Shown here: one piece after another, positions 9,401 to 19,772 of the stretch | Layout of the letters: each line of letters opens with the position of its first letter | Position numbering within the stretch: the first letter of the stretch is position 1 | Notes under the pieces: model-generated | Seen by the model: the letters and a program-made list of their open reading frames with translations, nothing else | The model's database searches: none | What the model was told of the DNA's origin: nothing | Assembly: GCF_032362555.1 (NCBI RefSeq) | Contig: NC_083505.1 | Location: forward strand, 5,571,501 to 5,635,500 | Length of the DNA: 64,000 nucleotides | Reading direction: 5' to 3' | Origin: Amyelois transitella | Lineage: Eukaryota; Arthropoda; Insecta; Lepidoptera; Pyralidae | Program-made: the position numbers and the translations under genes

Positions 9401-11581
9401 CACTGCCCTTACAGTTGAGCAAAGACAAATGTAAGTGAATGAACGAGCCAATTGAAAAAATGATAGTTTTCTAGGTAAGTTTTCAGTTTTTAGTAGAAAT
9501 ATACTATTTTAAGACATTTAGATACATTTTACTTGTTGTTTTGTGAAGCCAAATACATTATTTACGATTACAATGCCTCAAATAAATCTACATTTCAATA
9601 TTTTCATGGTAATAGAAGTATAAAGTTTGCGTTGTAGAAGTTGCAAAATGGCGAAATCGTGATTCTTACTGGATTATTTGTGAAGACGATTTTAGAGAAT
9701 TTTACTTGGGACATAATAACTTTTTGGCACCATTAAATTCCTCAATTATTGGACTTTGTGGAATAGTAAACAAAAACAGAATATATGAAAGATGTAAATT
9801 GCAAAATCAGTAAAATATTTACAATGGATAATTTTTCGGTAAGTTTTGAATTCAGTGACCTAAATATAATAAACGCAAGTGTTTTTTCGCATCAAAATTT
9901 ATTGCATATGATTCTTCATTTATATATCTTTAAAAAAAAATAAATTTTTGGGTAGGTCCCAAATAATTATATACAGATATACAACAAAATCTAAGACACT
10001 GCGCGCCCGTCCGCCGCGGCGCTTGAACGCCGCAGACGAGGTGCGCAGTTTGCGTATAGCCGCCGCAGCTGAAGGGTTAAATCTTTAAAATTACGCAACG
10101 GATTTTGATGCGGTTTTTTGTAATAGGTAGAGTGATTCAAGAGGAAGGTTTTTATATACATATAATTTTTTCCGAATTTTGCACCCGTGCGAAGCAGGGG
10201 CGGGTCGCTAGTTAATAAATAAATAATTTGACAAATACTTGGTACTAGATGGGCTGTAATCGAGACAGCGGTCCATGCAGAAGACGACGCGGCGGTAGTC
10301 CGCGGCTTCCATGGCGCGCTGCGCGTCCTCGTGCAGCCGCCGCAGCGACTCCAGTGCGCGCCGCTCGCTCGCCGCACACTCAGCGCCGCCTAGCTCGCTC
10401 GCACGGGCCACCGCTTGCTCCCCTCCGGACATGTCGCCTATAACATTCACATACATGTGCAACATGACAGTTTAAGATGTTCCCGGGAACTCCAAAAACC
10501 ATGAATGAGGCCTACTCCTCACCATCAGCGGTGCTTTGTTCCTGAGCTGAGGATAGTTTGACTGAAGAGATTCCAGCATCTCCACTTAAAAAAGCAAGAG
10601 GGCTGATGAAATGGACAAATCCAGTCACTCGGGAAAAAAGAATGACAGGTTTATGAATTTAAACTTTATTGCACAAAAAATTATGGGAAGAGTTAATGCT
10701 GCATTCTTCTTTTTCCTCTTGGTATTAATCATATTTTACCTAGTAAAGCAAGACACAAAAGAGTAGGAGGAATGTATGCCAAGATGATGGCAATTATGAC
10801 TCCCAATAAGTTTATTAGTGTGATTTAAACCTGACTTTAGTTTAGTTTTCAATATATATTTTTTTCTATTTACTGTGTTTGAAGTTGTTTTTCATACCAG
10901 AAACAAATAAGCAAAAATAGCAACATCTAAAATAATTCAACAATTAAAATAATTAATAAATAAAAAATTAGATTACTAACCCAGTGCTATACAACACTTA
11001 GCAATACGAATATAGCCTTTTGTGAATGTTGGATCGAGTGAGACTGCTTTCTGTGCATCTTCAAGGGCTTTTTTGTACATGCCCAACATCATATAGCAGG
11101 CGGACCGATTGCCATAGTAAGCAGCATTCTCTGGACATAGTTTTATTGCTTCATCATACATAGTCAGCGCACTCTTGTAATTTTTAAATTTGTACAAATG
11201 ATTGCCACTTTCTTTCTTTTCTTCTGCCAGTCTAAATAAGAAAAAAAACAAATCAATAATGACTAACTAAAAACAATTTTCCTATCATTCAGCCCACACG
11301 AGACTATGTCTTAAACCTACAAGTAGGTCAAATGTCAAGGTACTCCAATGCATGGAACAAACAATCAAGCAATCTTATAAACAATAAAGTTATTTGCAAT
11401 GTAATATCTGTATTGATAACTGAATTTATATGTTCAATTATCCATATTACAATACTAAGTACCTATCAAAGCGAAAAAACCCGAAATCAGATAAGAAATT
11501 GAAGTTAATTTACCTTTCAGGACTTTTGGGTATCAAATCTTCGATAGTTAAATCTAAATCTACGACGTCCGAATCTGCCAT
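448..11581 (-). CDS. DNAJC7: DnaJ homolog subfamily C member 7 (TPR/J-domain co-chaperone), 3' end missing
   Basis: Cytosolic co-chaperone that links Hsp70 and Hsp90. It has arrays of tetratricopeptide repeats followed by a J domain. Nine exons were read on the minus strand: 11514-11581 (start codon), 10981-11231, 10239-10437, 2864-3002, 2437-2554, 1945-2144, 1317-1534, 898-979 and 448-544. All have GT-AG borders and matching phases, giving about 457 residues so far. TPR units are plain in exons 2 and 4-7, for example a [20 protein letters not shown] motif. The J domain starts at [11 protein letters not shown] in exon 7, carries the HPD motif (VHHPDRH) in exon 8 and continues with [16 protein letters not shown] in exon 9. 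The Phe/Gly-rich tail usual for the family would follow and is outside the window. Intron 3 (3003-10238) holds an entire piggyBac element on the other strand. One donor (after 898) reads GTCGGC, which is weak. Identification is firm; the missing end is inference. Confidence 0.93.
4231..5055. repeat. Seven-copy 120-bp tandem repeat inside the piggyBac element
   Basis: Units start at 4231, 4351, 4471, 4591, 4711, 4839 and 4967. The first four are exactly 120 bp. Units 5 and 6 are 128 bp because of the same 8-bp insertion near their start (ATACAGTATACAGG). Unit 7 is cut short at about 5055. Copies are nearly identical. Units 2 and 4 share CGTCAG and CTCAG variants where the others read CGTTAG and CTCCG, so units 1-2 and 3-4 form a 240-bp dimer. 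The array sits between a good splice donor at about 3740 (CAG-GTATGT) and an acceptor at 5100 (TTGACAG), so it probably lies in the intron of the transposase 5' UTR. Confidence 0.9.
5107..7794 (+). CDS. piggyBac-family transposase, four coding exons, intact
   Basis: Cut-and-paste transposase of the piggyBac DDE family, expected to act in the nucleus on TTAA sites. The coding exons are 5107-5235, 5315-5401, 5594-5647 and 6106-7794. All introns are GT-AG in phase 0, giving 652 residues with no stop or frameshift. The N-terminal 120 residues are short, acidic and low-complexity. The catalytic core keeps D318 (VSIDES), D401 (LFMDNFYNS) and D505 plus D508 (MGGVDLKDQ), with spacings of 83 and 104 close to those of canonical piggyBac. 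The tail has a cysteine- and histidine-rich domain (C619, C622, C626, C630, C633, C638, C642, H647) of the type that binds the transposon ends. The start is the first ATG after an acceptor at 5100. Most piggyBac transposases are encoded by one uninterrupted frame, so three short phase-0 introns are notable. The flanking terminal repeats favour a live or recently live element over a domesticated gene. Confidence 0.9.
5955..5982. repeat. Perfect 12-bp hairpin in transposase intron
   Basis: ATGAACAGGAAT and its exact reverse complement are separated by the four bases CTCT, inside the third coding intron (5648-6105). Just upstream, about 5788-5935, two diverged tandem copies of a roughly 85-bp unit each start with GGTGTTTGGT. 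No function is evident. Confidence 0.8.
7885..8160 (+). repeat. tRNA-derived SINE nested in the piggyBac element
   Basis: The 5' part contains a pol III B-box-like GGTTCGATCCC (7930-7940) preceded by an A-box-like TGTAGTAGTCAACACA block at the correct distance. The body is AT-rich and ends in an A-rich tail at about 8140-8165. It follows the transposase stop codon and so postdates the element or travels with it. Confidence 0.65.
8745..9000. repeat. AT-rich nested repeat and 35-bp direct duplication
   Basis: Positions about 8745-8905 include an ACCGACTTCAACACTATTCC segment and an ACTGAACCGATTTTGATGAA segment, a wording common to degraded moth transposons. It is followed by two nearly identical 35-bp copies (8929-8963 and 8964-8998) starting CATTGGTAAAAATAATT. 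No coding potential. Confidence 0.5.
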
Positions 11582-12101
11582 TTTTGTAATTGTTTGTATT
11601 GTAAAGCACTAGATTTTTTGAACAATTTCTTTTTTGGACTGTATTGCAGTGCTCACTGTTTTTGATGACTGATCCACAAACAAAAGAAAATAATGTGTAG
11701 AGATAAAACCGAAACGAATCGTCGAATCTCTATGGATTTAGAGATGGAAGGTGAGTCGTATATCAATCGATAGATTTATCGTTATAGAATCGACATTTTC
11801 ATAGGTTACATCCAAGTTACATCGTACGTTAATTGTTGAAGTTAAAATTGTCATTGTCACCAATATCTAACTATCATTGTCATTTCTTTAGTAATTTCAT
11901 TCGTTTGTTTTTGCATTGCGATCATTGCTTGCAGTTAAATGTTTTAATTTGCTTAGAAATAAATTGTAAATTTTCCTTTTACTCGGCTCATAGATTAGGT
12001 ATGAGGTACCTGATCTGTAACAACAAATTAATAAAGAAGTGGCATCGAGTGTTTGATATTTAAATCTAAACAAGAATACTTGATAACTCATAATAATTAC
12101 T
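11582..12101. promoter_or_regulatory. Divergent promoter region between DNAJC7 and DR1
   Basis: The two start codons face away from each other across 520 bp, so both promoters must lie here unless distant 5' exons exist. I see no convincing TATA box for either gene. The region is AT-rich and has no recognised repeat. Confidence 0.6.
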
Positions 12102-13359
12102 ATGGGTAGTCCTGAGCGCGAGCTGTGTCCTCCGCCATCTGAAGAAGATGAATTGACGTTACCTAGAGCCAGCATTAATAAAATGATCAAAGAATTGGTG
12201 CCTTCAGTTCGAGTTGCTTTTGAATCAAGAGAACTGATATTAAATTGCTGTACAGAATTTATTCATTTACTTAGTTCTGAAGCCAATGAAGTTTGCAATC
12301 AAAATAATAAAAAGACAATTAACGCAGAGCATGTACTCATAGGTGAGTGCCCTTTTTAAATATAAATTATGTACCCACATTGGTGAGGACATAAAAAGCT
12401 TTATAGAATAATTGGCTTTATGGATAATACACTTTTACGAAACAAAGATTGTTGTATAGTAGTTGTTTGTGAAGTGATATGGTTTTGTTTCCTAGGGTTT
12501 GCACTGTGGGATTAAAAATTATATAATATTCTGTATTATACTGATGTTAGAAAAAAAAATTGTAATATGTATCTGTTCACAGCATTGGATAGATTAGGTT
12601 TCAATGATTACACAATAGAAGCGGAGGCTGTTTTGAAGGACTGTAAGGCAGTGGCTGCAAAGAGAAGGAGGCAGAGCACCAGATTAGAAAACCTAGGAAT
12701 ACCAGAAGAAGAATTACTGAGGCAACAGCAAGAGTTATTTGCAAAGGTTTGTATTTTTCTTAGTATAATAAAGTCATATACACTATGTAATTTTTAATAC
12801 ATGCATATACTTAGTCACATCTATATCTCTTGTGGGATAGACAGAGCCAACAGCCATGATGGAATTGAGATTTAAATAGTGACCCATTGCTAGCTCAAGC
12901 CTATCCCTTAGTCATCTTATATGATATCCATCTTTTATATAATGCACTCTGCTTTAAATAAAAGGATTTTACTATGAGGATTTCCTTCAATTTATTAAGA
13001 TTGGTGTAAGTACTCCTTGGTGTATATTTTTTTTATTATCAGGCATCAAACACCCATATACACATAGTAACATACATATACAAATAAATTGTCACTCTTT
13101 TTGCTTTTTCTACTTGACCATCTTACATGACATAGTACTAAAAAGACCAATTTTTATCCCAGAAAATACCATTTCAGTATTATTATAAGGTATAATGTAA
13201 TTTTTACAGGCTCGAGAAGAACAAGCAAAACAAGACCAGCAGCAATGGTTGTTACTTCAGCAGCAGGGCTTAGCTGGTCCTGAAGGAGCTCCACAGCCAT
13301 ATGTTCCACCTCCTTCTGGAATCAAAATTGAGGATGAGGAAGATGATGATTACTCATAA
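12102..13359 (+). CDS. DR1: Negative cofactor 2 beta subunit (Dr1), histone-fold TBP repressor
   Basis: Dr1 pairs with NC2-alpha (DRAP1) through a histone fold. The complex sits on TBP at promoters and blocks TFIIA and TFIIB entry. The exons are 12102-12342, 12583-12746 and 13210-13359, with GT-AG borders, giving 184 residues. The histone fold spans roughly residues 18-95: LPRASINKMIKE, then NCCTEFIHLLSSEANEVC, then ALDRLGFNDY. The conserved block RLENLGIPEEELLRQQQELF follows, as in vertebrate Dr1. The C-terminus is Gln-rich and ends in an acidic EDEEDDDYS. Length is close to the human protein (176). A polyadenylation-like AATAAA lies near 13610. It is divergent from DNAJC7. Confidence 0.96.
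12800..12925 (-). repeat. ATGT-tailed SINE, partial, in DR1 intron 2
   Basis: Reverse-orientation fragment of the family defined at 35424-35665. It shows the TAGACAGAGCCAACAG block and the CTATCCCTTAGTC block, with an internal deletion. Confidence 0.7.
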
Positions 13360-14043
13360 ACATGATAGTGCCAACCAATAGCAAGATTGACTACAACAAA
13401 CACGGATATCAGTAAAAGTCCTTGATGCTTAGTTTGCTGGATGCTCCTGTATTTTGATGTCTAATATCCAGTTTTTGTTGTTTTTATTAATTTAAATCTT
13501 CCTTATTTTTCATTCCATAAACTGTGATTAAATAATATGAAAAATATGGAGTAGAGTATACAAATACATTACGAAAATAAGTTTAACATAACCAACTTTT
13601 TTACAAAGAAATAAAATTAAATTGTTCAGTTCATATAAAGTGGTTTACTTGTTGTGTAAATATTGCCTTATAATTATTTTAAGTAGGTAGTTAAGCTATT
13701 TTTAAATATTGCCTATTTATATTTTTAATTTATTGGCTTATGTGCCTACGCCTTACAATTTTGCCTTCTTTTGAAGACTGTTGGCTTGCCTACATCGAGA
13801 TAAATGTGATTATATGAATAATAATAACCCTAAATGTCTTGCTTAATGTTGTGTGCTATTAAATTGTGTAAGTGCAAGCAAGTACAACTAAATGCAATAT
13901 GCACTTTTTTGAATGTCATTTTCACACACTTTTTTTGCAATGTCATGTCATAACAAAACGAACATCTGTCGCCTTTCAAATATTAGTAAAAATATTAAAA
14001 ATGTTTTTCGGTATAAAAATGTTTGACCCAATATGAACAAGAC
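13360..14043. other. DR1 3' UTR and short intergenic gap
   Basis: AT-rich sequence with several A-rich polyadenylation-like motifs (about 13606-13616). No open frame or repeat was recognised. Confidence 0.5.
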
Positions 14044-16675
14044 ATGAACGATAATTCTGACAACAGAAAATCTCGTAAATTGATAAAACCAAAACTGTCA
14101 ACTTCGCCCCCTGTGCATCCAGAAACATCAGTACCTATATATTTTCATTTTACTATACAAAACCAATTATAGAGCTTATTTATCTACCTGTTTTGTAAAT
14201 TTTGGTACAAAAAATATTTGATTTACTAAATAACACTTCTGAATTTGGACTGATAAAAGTCGCTGTGATTTTAAGTAGGTATATGTTATGCGGTCACAAT
14301 GAAGTATCAGTTTTGCATTATAGAGTTCAAGAGTCATACGCGATGACGAGGAAAGAGAGCCCTTGTCCGCCAAAGAGGCCCTTTGTCCGCTGCTAGCTAA
14401 GGATTCAGAGTGGGTGGACATCATCCAAGCTCCAGTGCAGAGCGCGCGTGCTAATTCGTCTGATGAAGAAGAAGTTCTTCAACTCGTAAATTCCGATATG
14501 ACATATTCTTAGGTCTCCCGTGCAAGTAGCACTTTAATAACAGTAAAGGTGAAGATAACGGCCCAGATTGAATGCGAAGATTGATGTAAACGTGTATAAT
14601 ACGATACAAATGTACTTATGTCTTTTAATCACTTCACGTATTCATTGCCATCGACTTGCACAATTACACTAGCTCAGATACCCTGGAACGAAAAAGAGAC
14701 ATCATCCTTGCGTAGCTATTGTTTCGATACCTCATGGAAGGGACTATAAATATAGAAAAAAATGAATACTAAGTTAAATTTCATATCAACGATCATGATA
14801 AGCCCCACTGTATTCCAAATTGTATTCTTAGGATTTTTCTTTCTTAAACACTTAGACGCGACAGTAATAATGTTCCTTAATTTTGTGATTTGCTTAAGTT
14901 TTTAGTGTTATTATCCTTTAGTAGCCTTCTAGACATCCGCAGATCAAAATCAAAAACTACATGGATTGGGATATGGCGGCATCTATAGGTGTACCTTATA
15001 AGCTTAAGTCTCTGAAAGTATTTACATGATATTTTCTCTGAGACTATAGGTGGAATGTGAAGAAGGACCACAAATGAGGCCGATGGCAGCAATGTTTCCT
15101 GATTTGCTTGAAAAAGATCCAAGGACTTTACAAGGAATGTTAAACAAGACTATATCTACTACGGAAGTAACAAGAACATTAGTAGATTTAGGTCAAAAGG
15201 CCAATTTTAAATTTATGAAAAAAACCGATCGTTTGATACCACCTGACAAAGTAAGTGATCATTGTTGTCTCATGGTTTATTTGAATTAAACTACCTATTT
15301 AGCTATATATATTTTAATACATACATACATACATATGGTCACGTCTATATCCCTTGTGGGGTTGACAGAGCCAACAGTCTTGAAAAGTCTATAGGCCACG
15401 CTCAGCTATTTGGCTTAATGATAGAATTGAGATTCAAATAGTGACAGGTTGTTAGCCCATCGCCTAAAAAAAGAAACCCAAGTTTGTAAGCCTGTCCCTT
15501 AGTCGCCTTTTACGACTTCCATAGGAAAGAGATGGAGTGGTCCTCATAATAATCATATGTCTATATTATAATCCCGTAATATCTAGATTACAATCCCGTG
15601 GTTATGACAATGATGCTGACAGAAATTCTATCTCTATTTTTGAAGTTTCAGAGAACTTGCGTTAGCCCAATATTATACAAAGTACTTATCCCTTATTGAC
15701 GTCAACATACCTTAAGTCTTATTTATACCTATGTACCACCGCTTCCAAAGCGCGAAGCGGGGGAATAAACTACACTGCTGCATTTTCACTGGACGTCAAT
15801 ATAAATCGACGAATGCACATAATTACCAATTTTGTTCGTTTCAGCAATGGCTGGAGAGTTTGACTGAATACAGTAGTTCTATCATGTCTGATTGTTATAG
15901 TGAAAGTAAGTATATATATATATCTAAATAAATAAATAAATATATATGGGACAAATTACACTGATTGAGTTAGCCTCGAAGTAAGTTCGAAACTTGTGTT
16001 ACGAGATACTAACTCAACGATACTATATCTAGCACTCTAGGTCTAATTAATCTAGTCTAGGTTAATTGGTTCCTACTTCATATTAATATTCTAATTTTTT
16101 TATACCTTTAATTAGGCATAATCAGTGATTCTGATGGAGGTTTCACGGGAGATGAAGATTTCAATGATGATATTCAAGCTGCTGAAACGGCGCAGAAACA
16201 TTCGGCACCTCAATCTGATATCGCAATTCGAAATAGTGTAGCAAAATTACTCTCTGAAATGTGTCAAAAGATATGTGGTATGTAACGGCAATTTACCTAC
16301 GTTTTATTTATTGATCCCATTGACGGGATCCGTGATGGGTTCGATTCCCAGCTTAAGATGATGCTATCCCTTTACAAATGGGGAAGTCTTGTCTGTCTGT
16401 TCGTTTAGCTTTCACAGCTTATCTGCTAGACCGATTCGAATGAAATTTACTATGCTTATAGTTTAAAGCCCGCGTTTTCACATGGGATACTTTATTTTAA
16501 AAAATCAACCATTAAAATCTAATACGCCAAAAGCTGATGACACGCGGGGGGAGCCGCGGGCAATAGAGCTAGTTAGGTATATATATTTCTAATTCTGACA
16601 TAATTCCTTCTAGAAAACACTAACTTTTGAAACTTCACAGGCACAGATTGCCAGGAAAATTTATCATTCATGTAA
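14044..16675 (+). CDS. Uncharacterised protein, six predicted exons, 235 aa
   Basis: I do not recognise this protein. A consistent gene model is 14044-14130, 14324-14485, 15050-15250, 15845-15905, 16116-16277 and 16641-16675, with GT-AG borders, matching phases and an in-frame TAA. The start is a Ser/Lys/Pro-rich segment (MNDNSDNRKSRKLIKP). An acidic stretch DDEEREPLSAKEALCPLLAK and an SSDEEEVLQL motif follow. The middle exon carries a likely folded helical segment with MAAMFPDLLEKDPRTLQGML and TRTLVDLGQKANFKF. The end has a second acidic patch and a helix NSVAKLLSEMCQKIC. There is no signal peptide or membrane segment. The first donor (GTACCT) is weak, so the N-terminus is the least certain part. 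It lies 0.7 kb downstream of DR1 on the same strand. Best guess is a nuclear or cytosolic adaptor; no function is claimed. Confidence 0.6.
15312..15545 (-). repeat. ATGT-tailed SINE, near full length, reverse orientation
   Basis: It begins with a CATA repeat (the tail), then CACGTCTATATCCCTTGTGG, TTGACAGAGCCAACAGTC, and ends with CCATAGGAAAGAGATGGAGT. It sits in an intron of the unrecognised gene. Confidence 0.85.
16310..16585. repeat. Degenerate transposon fragment in intron
   Basis: Contains a B-box-like GGGTTCGATTCCCAG, a CTGTCTGTCTGTTCG-like block, ACCGATTCGAATGAAATTTA, and a GC-rich end (GCGGGGGGAGCCGCGG) followed by CTAGTTAG, typical of short moth DNA repeats. Confidence 0.5.
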
Positions 16676-17559
16676 CTGAAAAAAGATTGTTATGAAATTG
16701 GAATCGATCAAACGAAGATGACAATTTTTATTTGTAAAAAATAAAGAAGACTTCAATTAAGTAATACAAATTTACTATGTTTCCATAATAATTATATACA
16801 TAATCATAGACTTAAATAACTATTTAATGAAAAATATTTACAATTTCGATTTAAATTTCTATACAAATAAAAGGTTCTGAACTGCATCCAACTATCCCTG
16901 CACTTAATTTTTGTTAAATCATTTTATTGAACTTATCACCCATTTGTTATCGGCCTTGGCGGCTTTTGCCTGATTGACACAATTGCAATTCTTTTACCCG
17001 GTGTCCAAGGATGTGGGGAAACAGATTATTAGGAAATTACAACATGCGACTGCCGCTTCCTTTGTGACTCCAAAGGAGAACCTGGCCGGATTTAATCAAG
17101 TTTACATATTCATGAACACTTGATGACTATAAAGGTGGGATTGGAAACAGGCAACCGACCGCTCTGTTATGTGATTCGGAATTTAACCATTAGTCCACTG
17201 ATGCTATCATACATCACACAAGACAGAAAGAATAACAGCTAAGTAGTTTAATGTATAATATACAGTTAGGAACATAAAATCGTGTTCATCAATATGCATT
17301 TTTTTTAATAAAACATCTAGGTATCTACCAATAAAAAAAAATCGAAATATAATAGTCCTATATTATTCCTTTTTCTATGAATTAAATAAAGAATATCTAG
17401 CATAGCCAAAATGTTGAATCAATTTTGGTAAAATACTGTGGGAGCATGGTTAGTGATAGCTCAGGGACGTACCTATAATAATAAGTTTTATATAAATTGA
17501 GCCTTTATAAATATCCTTATCTTATCGAGCAGACAACAACACTGAATTTGCGTACCGTA

Positions 17560-17785
17560 CACTCATCATCATTCATTCATTTAATCACGTAAATATCCTT
17601 TGCGGGGTAGGTAGAGCCAGCAGTTTTAAGAGTGACACGCCACAGGCATAATGATTGAATTAAGATTCAAATAGCGCAGGCTGCTAGCCCATCGCCTATA
17701 AGAAGAATACCAAGTTTATAAGTCTATCACTTTGTCGCCTTTTACTACATCCATGGGAAAGAGATGGAGTGGTCTTATTCTTTAC
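17560..17785 (-). repeat. ATGT-tailed SINE, reverse orientation
   Basis: Same order of blocks as the copy at 15312-15545: a CATTCATTTAATCACG tail side, GGGTAGGTAGAGCCAGCAG, then CCATGGGAAAGAGATGGAGT. Confidence 0.8.
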
Positions 17786-18050
17786 TAGCTGTGTCGTCCG
17801 CTTGGAATAGTTATTTTGGGCATCTTTAAAACCCTTAAGGATGAATAATTTTCCTCGTTTTTTCACATTTTCCATTATTTCTTCGCTCCTAATAGTCGCA
17901 GCGTGATATTATATAGCCTAAAGCCTTCCTCGATAAATGGTCTATTCAACGCAAAAATAATTTTTCAATTCGAACCAGTAGTTCCTGAGATTAGCGCGTT
18001 CAAACAAACAAACTCTTCAGCTTTATAATATTAGTATAGAAAGTATAGAT
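17785..18050. repeat. Short dispersed DNA repeat
   Basis: It starts TTTACTAGCTGTGTCGTCCG and ends with TTATAATATTAGTATAG, the beginning and end motifs seen again at about 29365 and 30545. It is non-coding. Confidence 0.6.
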
Positions 18051-18492
18051 ATTGGTGCCGGAAACCAATATAAAATAAATACCGCACACTCATCATTACA
18101 CAGAAGCATAAAATAGACATAAAAAGCAAACTGTCTACACCACTACACAGATGTATGGGCAAGCGTTTAAAAGTGCAGTACGTAACAAAATAGGTTTAAA
18201 GTATTATAATGTAATCAAAGATTGAAAATCCTTTAGTTTGTTTGTGTAGCTACCCCACTATTGCTTAAAAACGTTTACAGTATACACCTTGGCAGGCAAC
18301 GACTTGGAAGTAGGTATTGTACACACATTGGGTAGCTTTATTGTGTTGTAACCTCGTAAGTCTGTAATAAGAATACAGCGAGACATATATCTTTAAATCT
18401 TGGTGCTGAAGAACAAGCTCTAGTCCTTAGCTCGTATGTATCAGGGTATTATACTTATGTTTGGCCGCCCCAGATTTTAACTCGGGTGAATA

Positions 18493-18625
18493 AATAAATT
18501 GCATTTTTAATTACGTTGTTGACTGTACGTCTTAACAATTTGGCTATGACGTCGGTCACTATTAAAAAAAATACAAATACATGGCCAAATTGCTGAGACA
18601 ATTAAAAACGTAAATGCAATTTATT
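18493..18625. repeat. Imperfect inverted repeat, MITE-like
   Basis: The left arm starts AATAAATTGCATTT and has CAATTTGGCTATG further in. The right arm reads the same blocks in reverse complement (CATGGCCAAATTG, then AAATGCAATTTATT). The arms are about 45-50 bp with small indels and a short A-rich loop. Confidence 0.7.
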
Positions 18626-19580
18626 GAAGAAATATCATTTTTAAAACATTACACTAATGTTATCGCAGTTAATTCCTTAAAAACAGTGCAGGCACAATGA
18701 AGATGTACCTAAACGCATTGGGCAAGCACAATAATATCGATGTATCGTAAAAGCTCTACTGCGTAATCACTTGCTTATACCACTAATGCACATTAATTCT
18801 GATTACACAAAGATCTTTTTTATGAGTCAAATTACTTTGTTATTCACATAATACAATATTTTATTTCATTTAATAATACACAAATATTCTCGTTCATATT
18901 ATGTAATAATTATTTATTAAATATACAAACATGCATTAAATAATCTTGTTTGAAAAAAGGACATATAAACACTACCTATTGCAAATATTGGTATTATTAA
19001 GGCATTAAATAAAATTACAAAAAAAGCTTCATTCTCATAACCCAAACTTGGATGTGTAGTACTATACTAAGATTACATAGTCTATGAAAATATGTAAAAC
19101 ATTGTTTGATTATTGTTCCTTGATTTATTCTACACAGTGTATAATGTATACTGTATATATAACACAGGCACCGATTTGTATGAAATGTAATAGTCTAAAT
19201 ATTCATCTTTTTCAACTTCGCATTTGGAAGCTAGTATAAGTAAACGGTACAAGGAAGTCAAATAAATTTAGTAGTCTAATCTTCACTCTTAGATCAGCAT
19301 GGAGGATTCCGTGCTGATTTAAGTTTGAAGAAAAAAAAATATGCTTGCTGCTTTTTTCTTCATGCAAATCGCACAAGTTGGCGACAGAAGATAATCTTTC
19401 CTAAATAAATATAAAAATATGTGATGATGAAAAGTTTTTTATGTTAGACTAGATGGATGTAATATCTCTACTTAGGCAAAATTTTATAGAAATAATTTTG
19501 AAAATAATGTATTTTACAAATTGGATTAATTATAATGAGTACGACATTTTAGAAAAGATCCACTTCATATTTTTTTCCAT

Positions 19581-19772
19581 AGATGTCGTTAAAGGCGCCT
19601 TAGGAATAGGCTTATAAACTTGGGATTCCTCTTGTAGGCGATGGGCTGTCTGTTTAAATCTCAAGTCCATAATGAAGCCTTACAGTTGAACATGACCTTT
19701 TAGTCTAGAGACTGTCGGCCCTGTCTACCCCACAAAGGATATAGATGTAACTAAATGTATGTATGTATTATG
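19581..19772 (+). repeat. ATGT-tailed SINE, diverged
   Basis: GATGTCGTTAAAGGCGCCTT, then AAACTTGGGATTCC, CTGTCTACCCCAC and an ATGTATGTATG tail, all in the family order. Confidence 0.8.

Larger units (their letters stand above)
3440..10080 (+). mobile_element. piggyBac-like DNA transposon, 6.6 kb, with TTAA target duplication
   Basis: The element runs from 3444 to 10076 and is flanked by TTAA at 3440-3443 and 10077-10080, the target duplication characteristic of the piggyBac superfamily. Both ends begin CCCTTC when read inward, so the perfect terminal match is only six bases. Longer imperfect similarity follows: GGCCGTATCC stands about 17 bases inside the left end and a diverged form inside the right end. 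The element encodes one intact spliced transposase (5107-7794). It also carries a 120-bp tandem array (4231-5055), a tRNA-derived SINE (7885-8160) and extra subterminal copies of the GGCCGTATC motif at 9146-9265. Autonomous piggyBac elements are usually 2.3-3 kb, so this one is long because of introns, the array and nested repeats. It lies inside DNAJC7 intron 3, antisense to that gene. Confidence 0.85.
3395..10215. repeat. Older dispersed repeat split by the piggyBac insertion
   Basis: The left part (about 3395-3443) and right part (10077-about 10215) read as one continuous repeat once the intervening element and one TTAA are removed. The junction would read TATGC-TTAA-ATCTTTAAAA. The right part carries a block on a bright hexamer pattern (ACGCAACGG then GATGCGG) that recurs in degraded form near 35730 and 36480, and ends with a GCGGGTCGCTAG motif of the kind seen at the ends of many moth repeats. 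This is the empty-site evidence for the element at 3444-10076. Confidence 0.7.

Noticed and set aside
10249-10443. Plus-strand Arg/Pro-rich open frame
   Set aside because: Antisense shadow of DNAJC7 exon 3 caused by high GC.
10480-10640. Protein-like stretch ending in a Lys/Arg-rich segment in DNAJC7 intron 2
   Set aside because: Interrupted by stops and not linked in phase to neighbours; possibly an old transposon piece, but not supportable.
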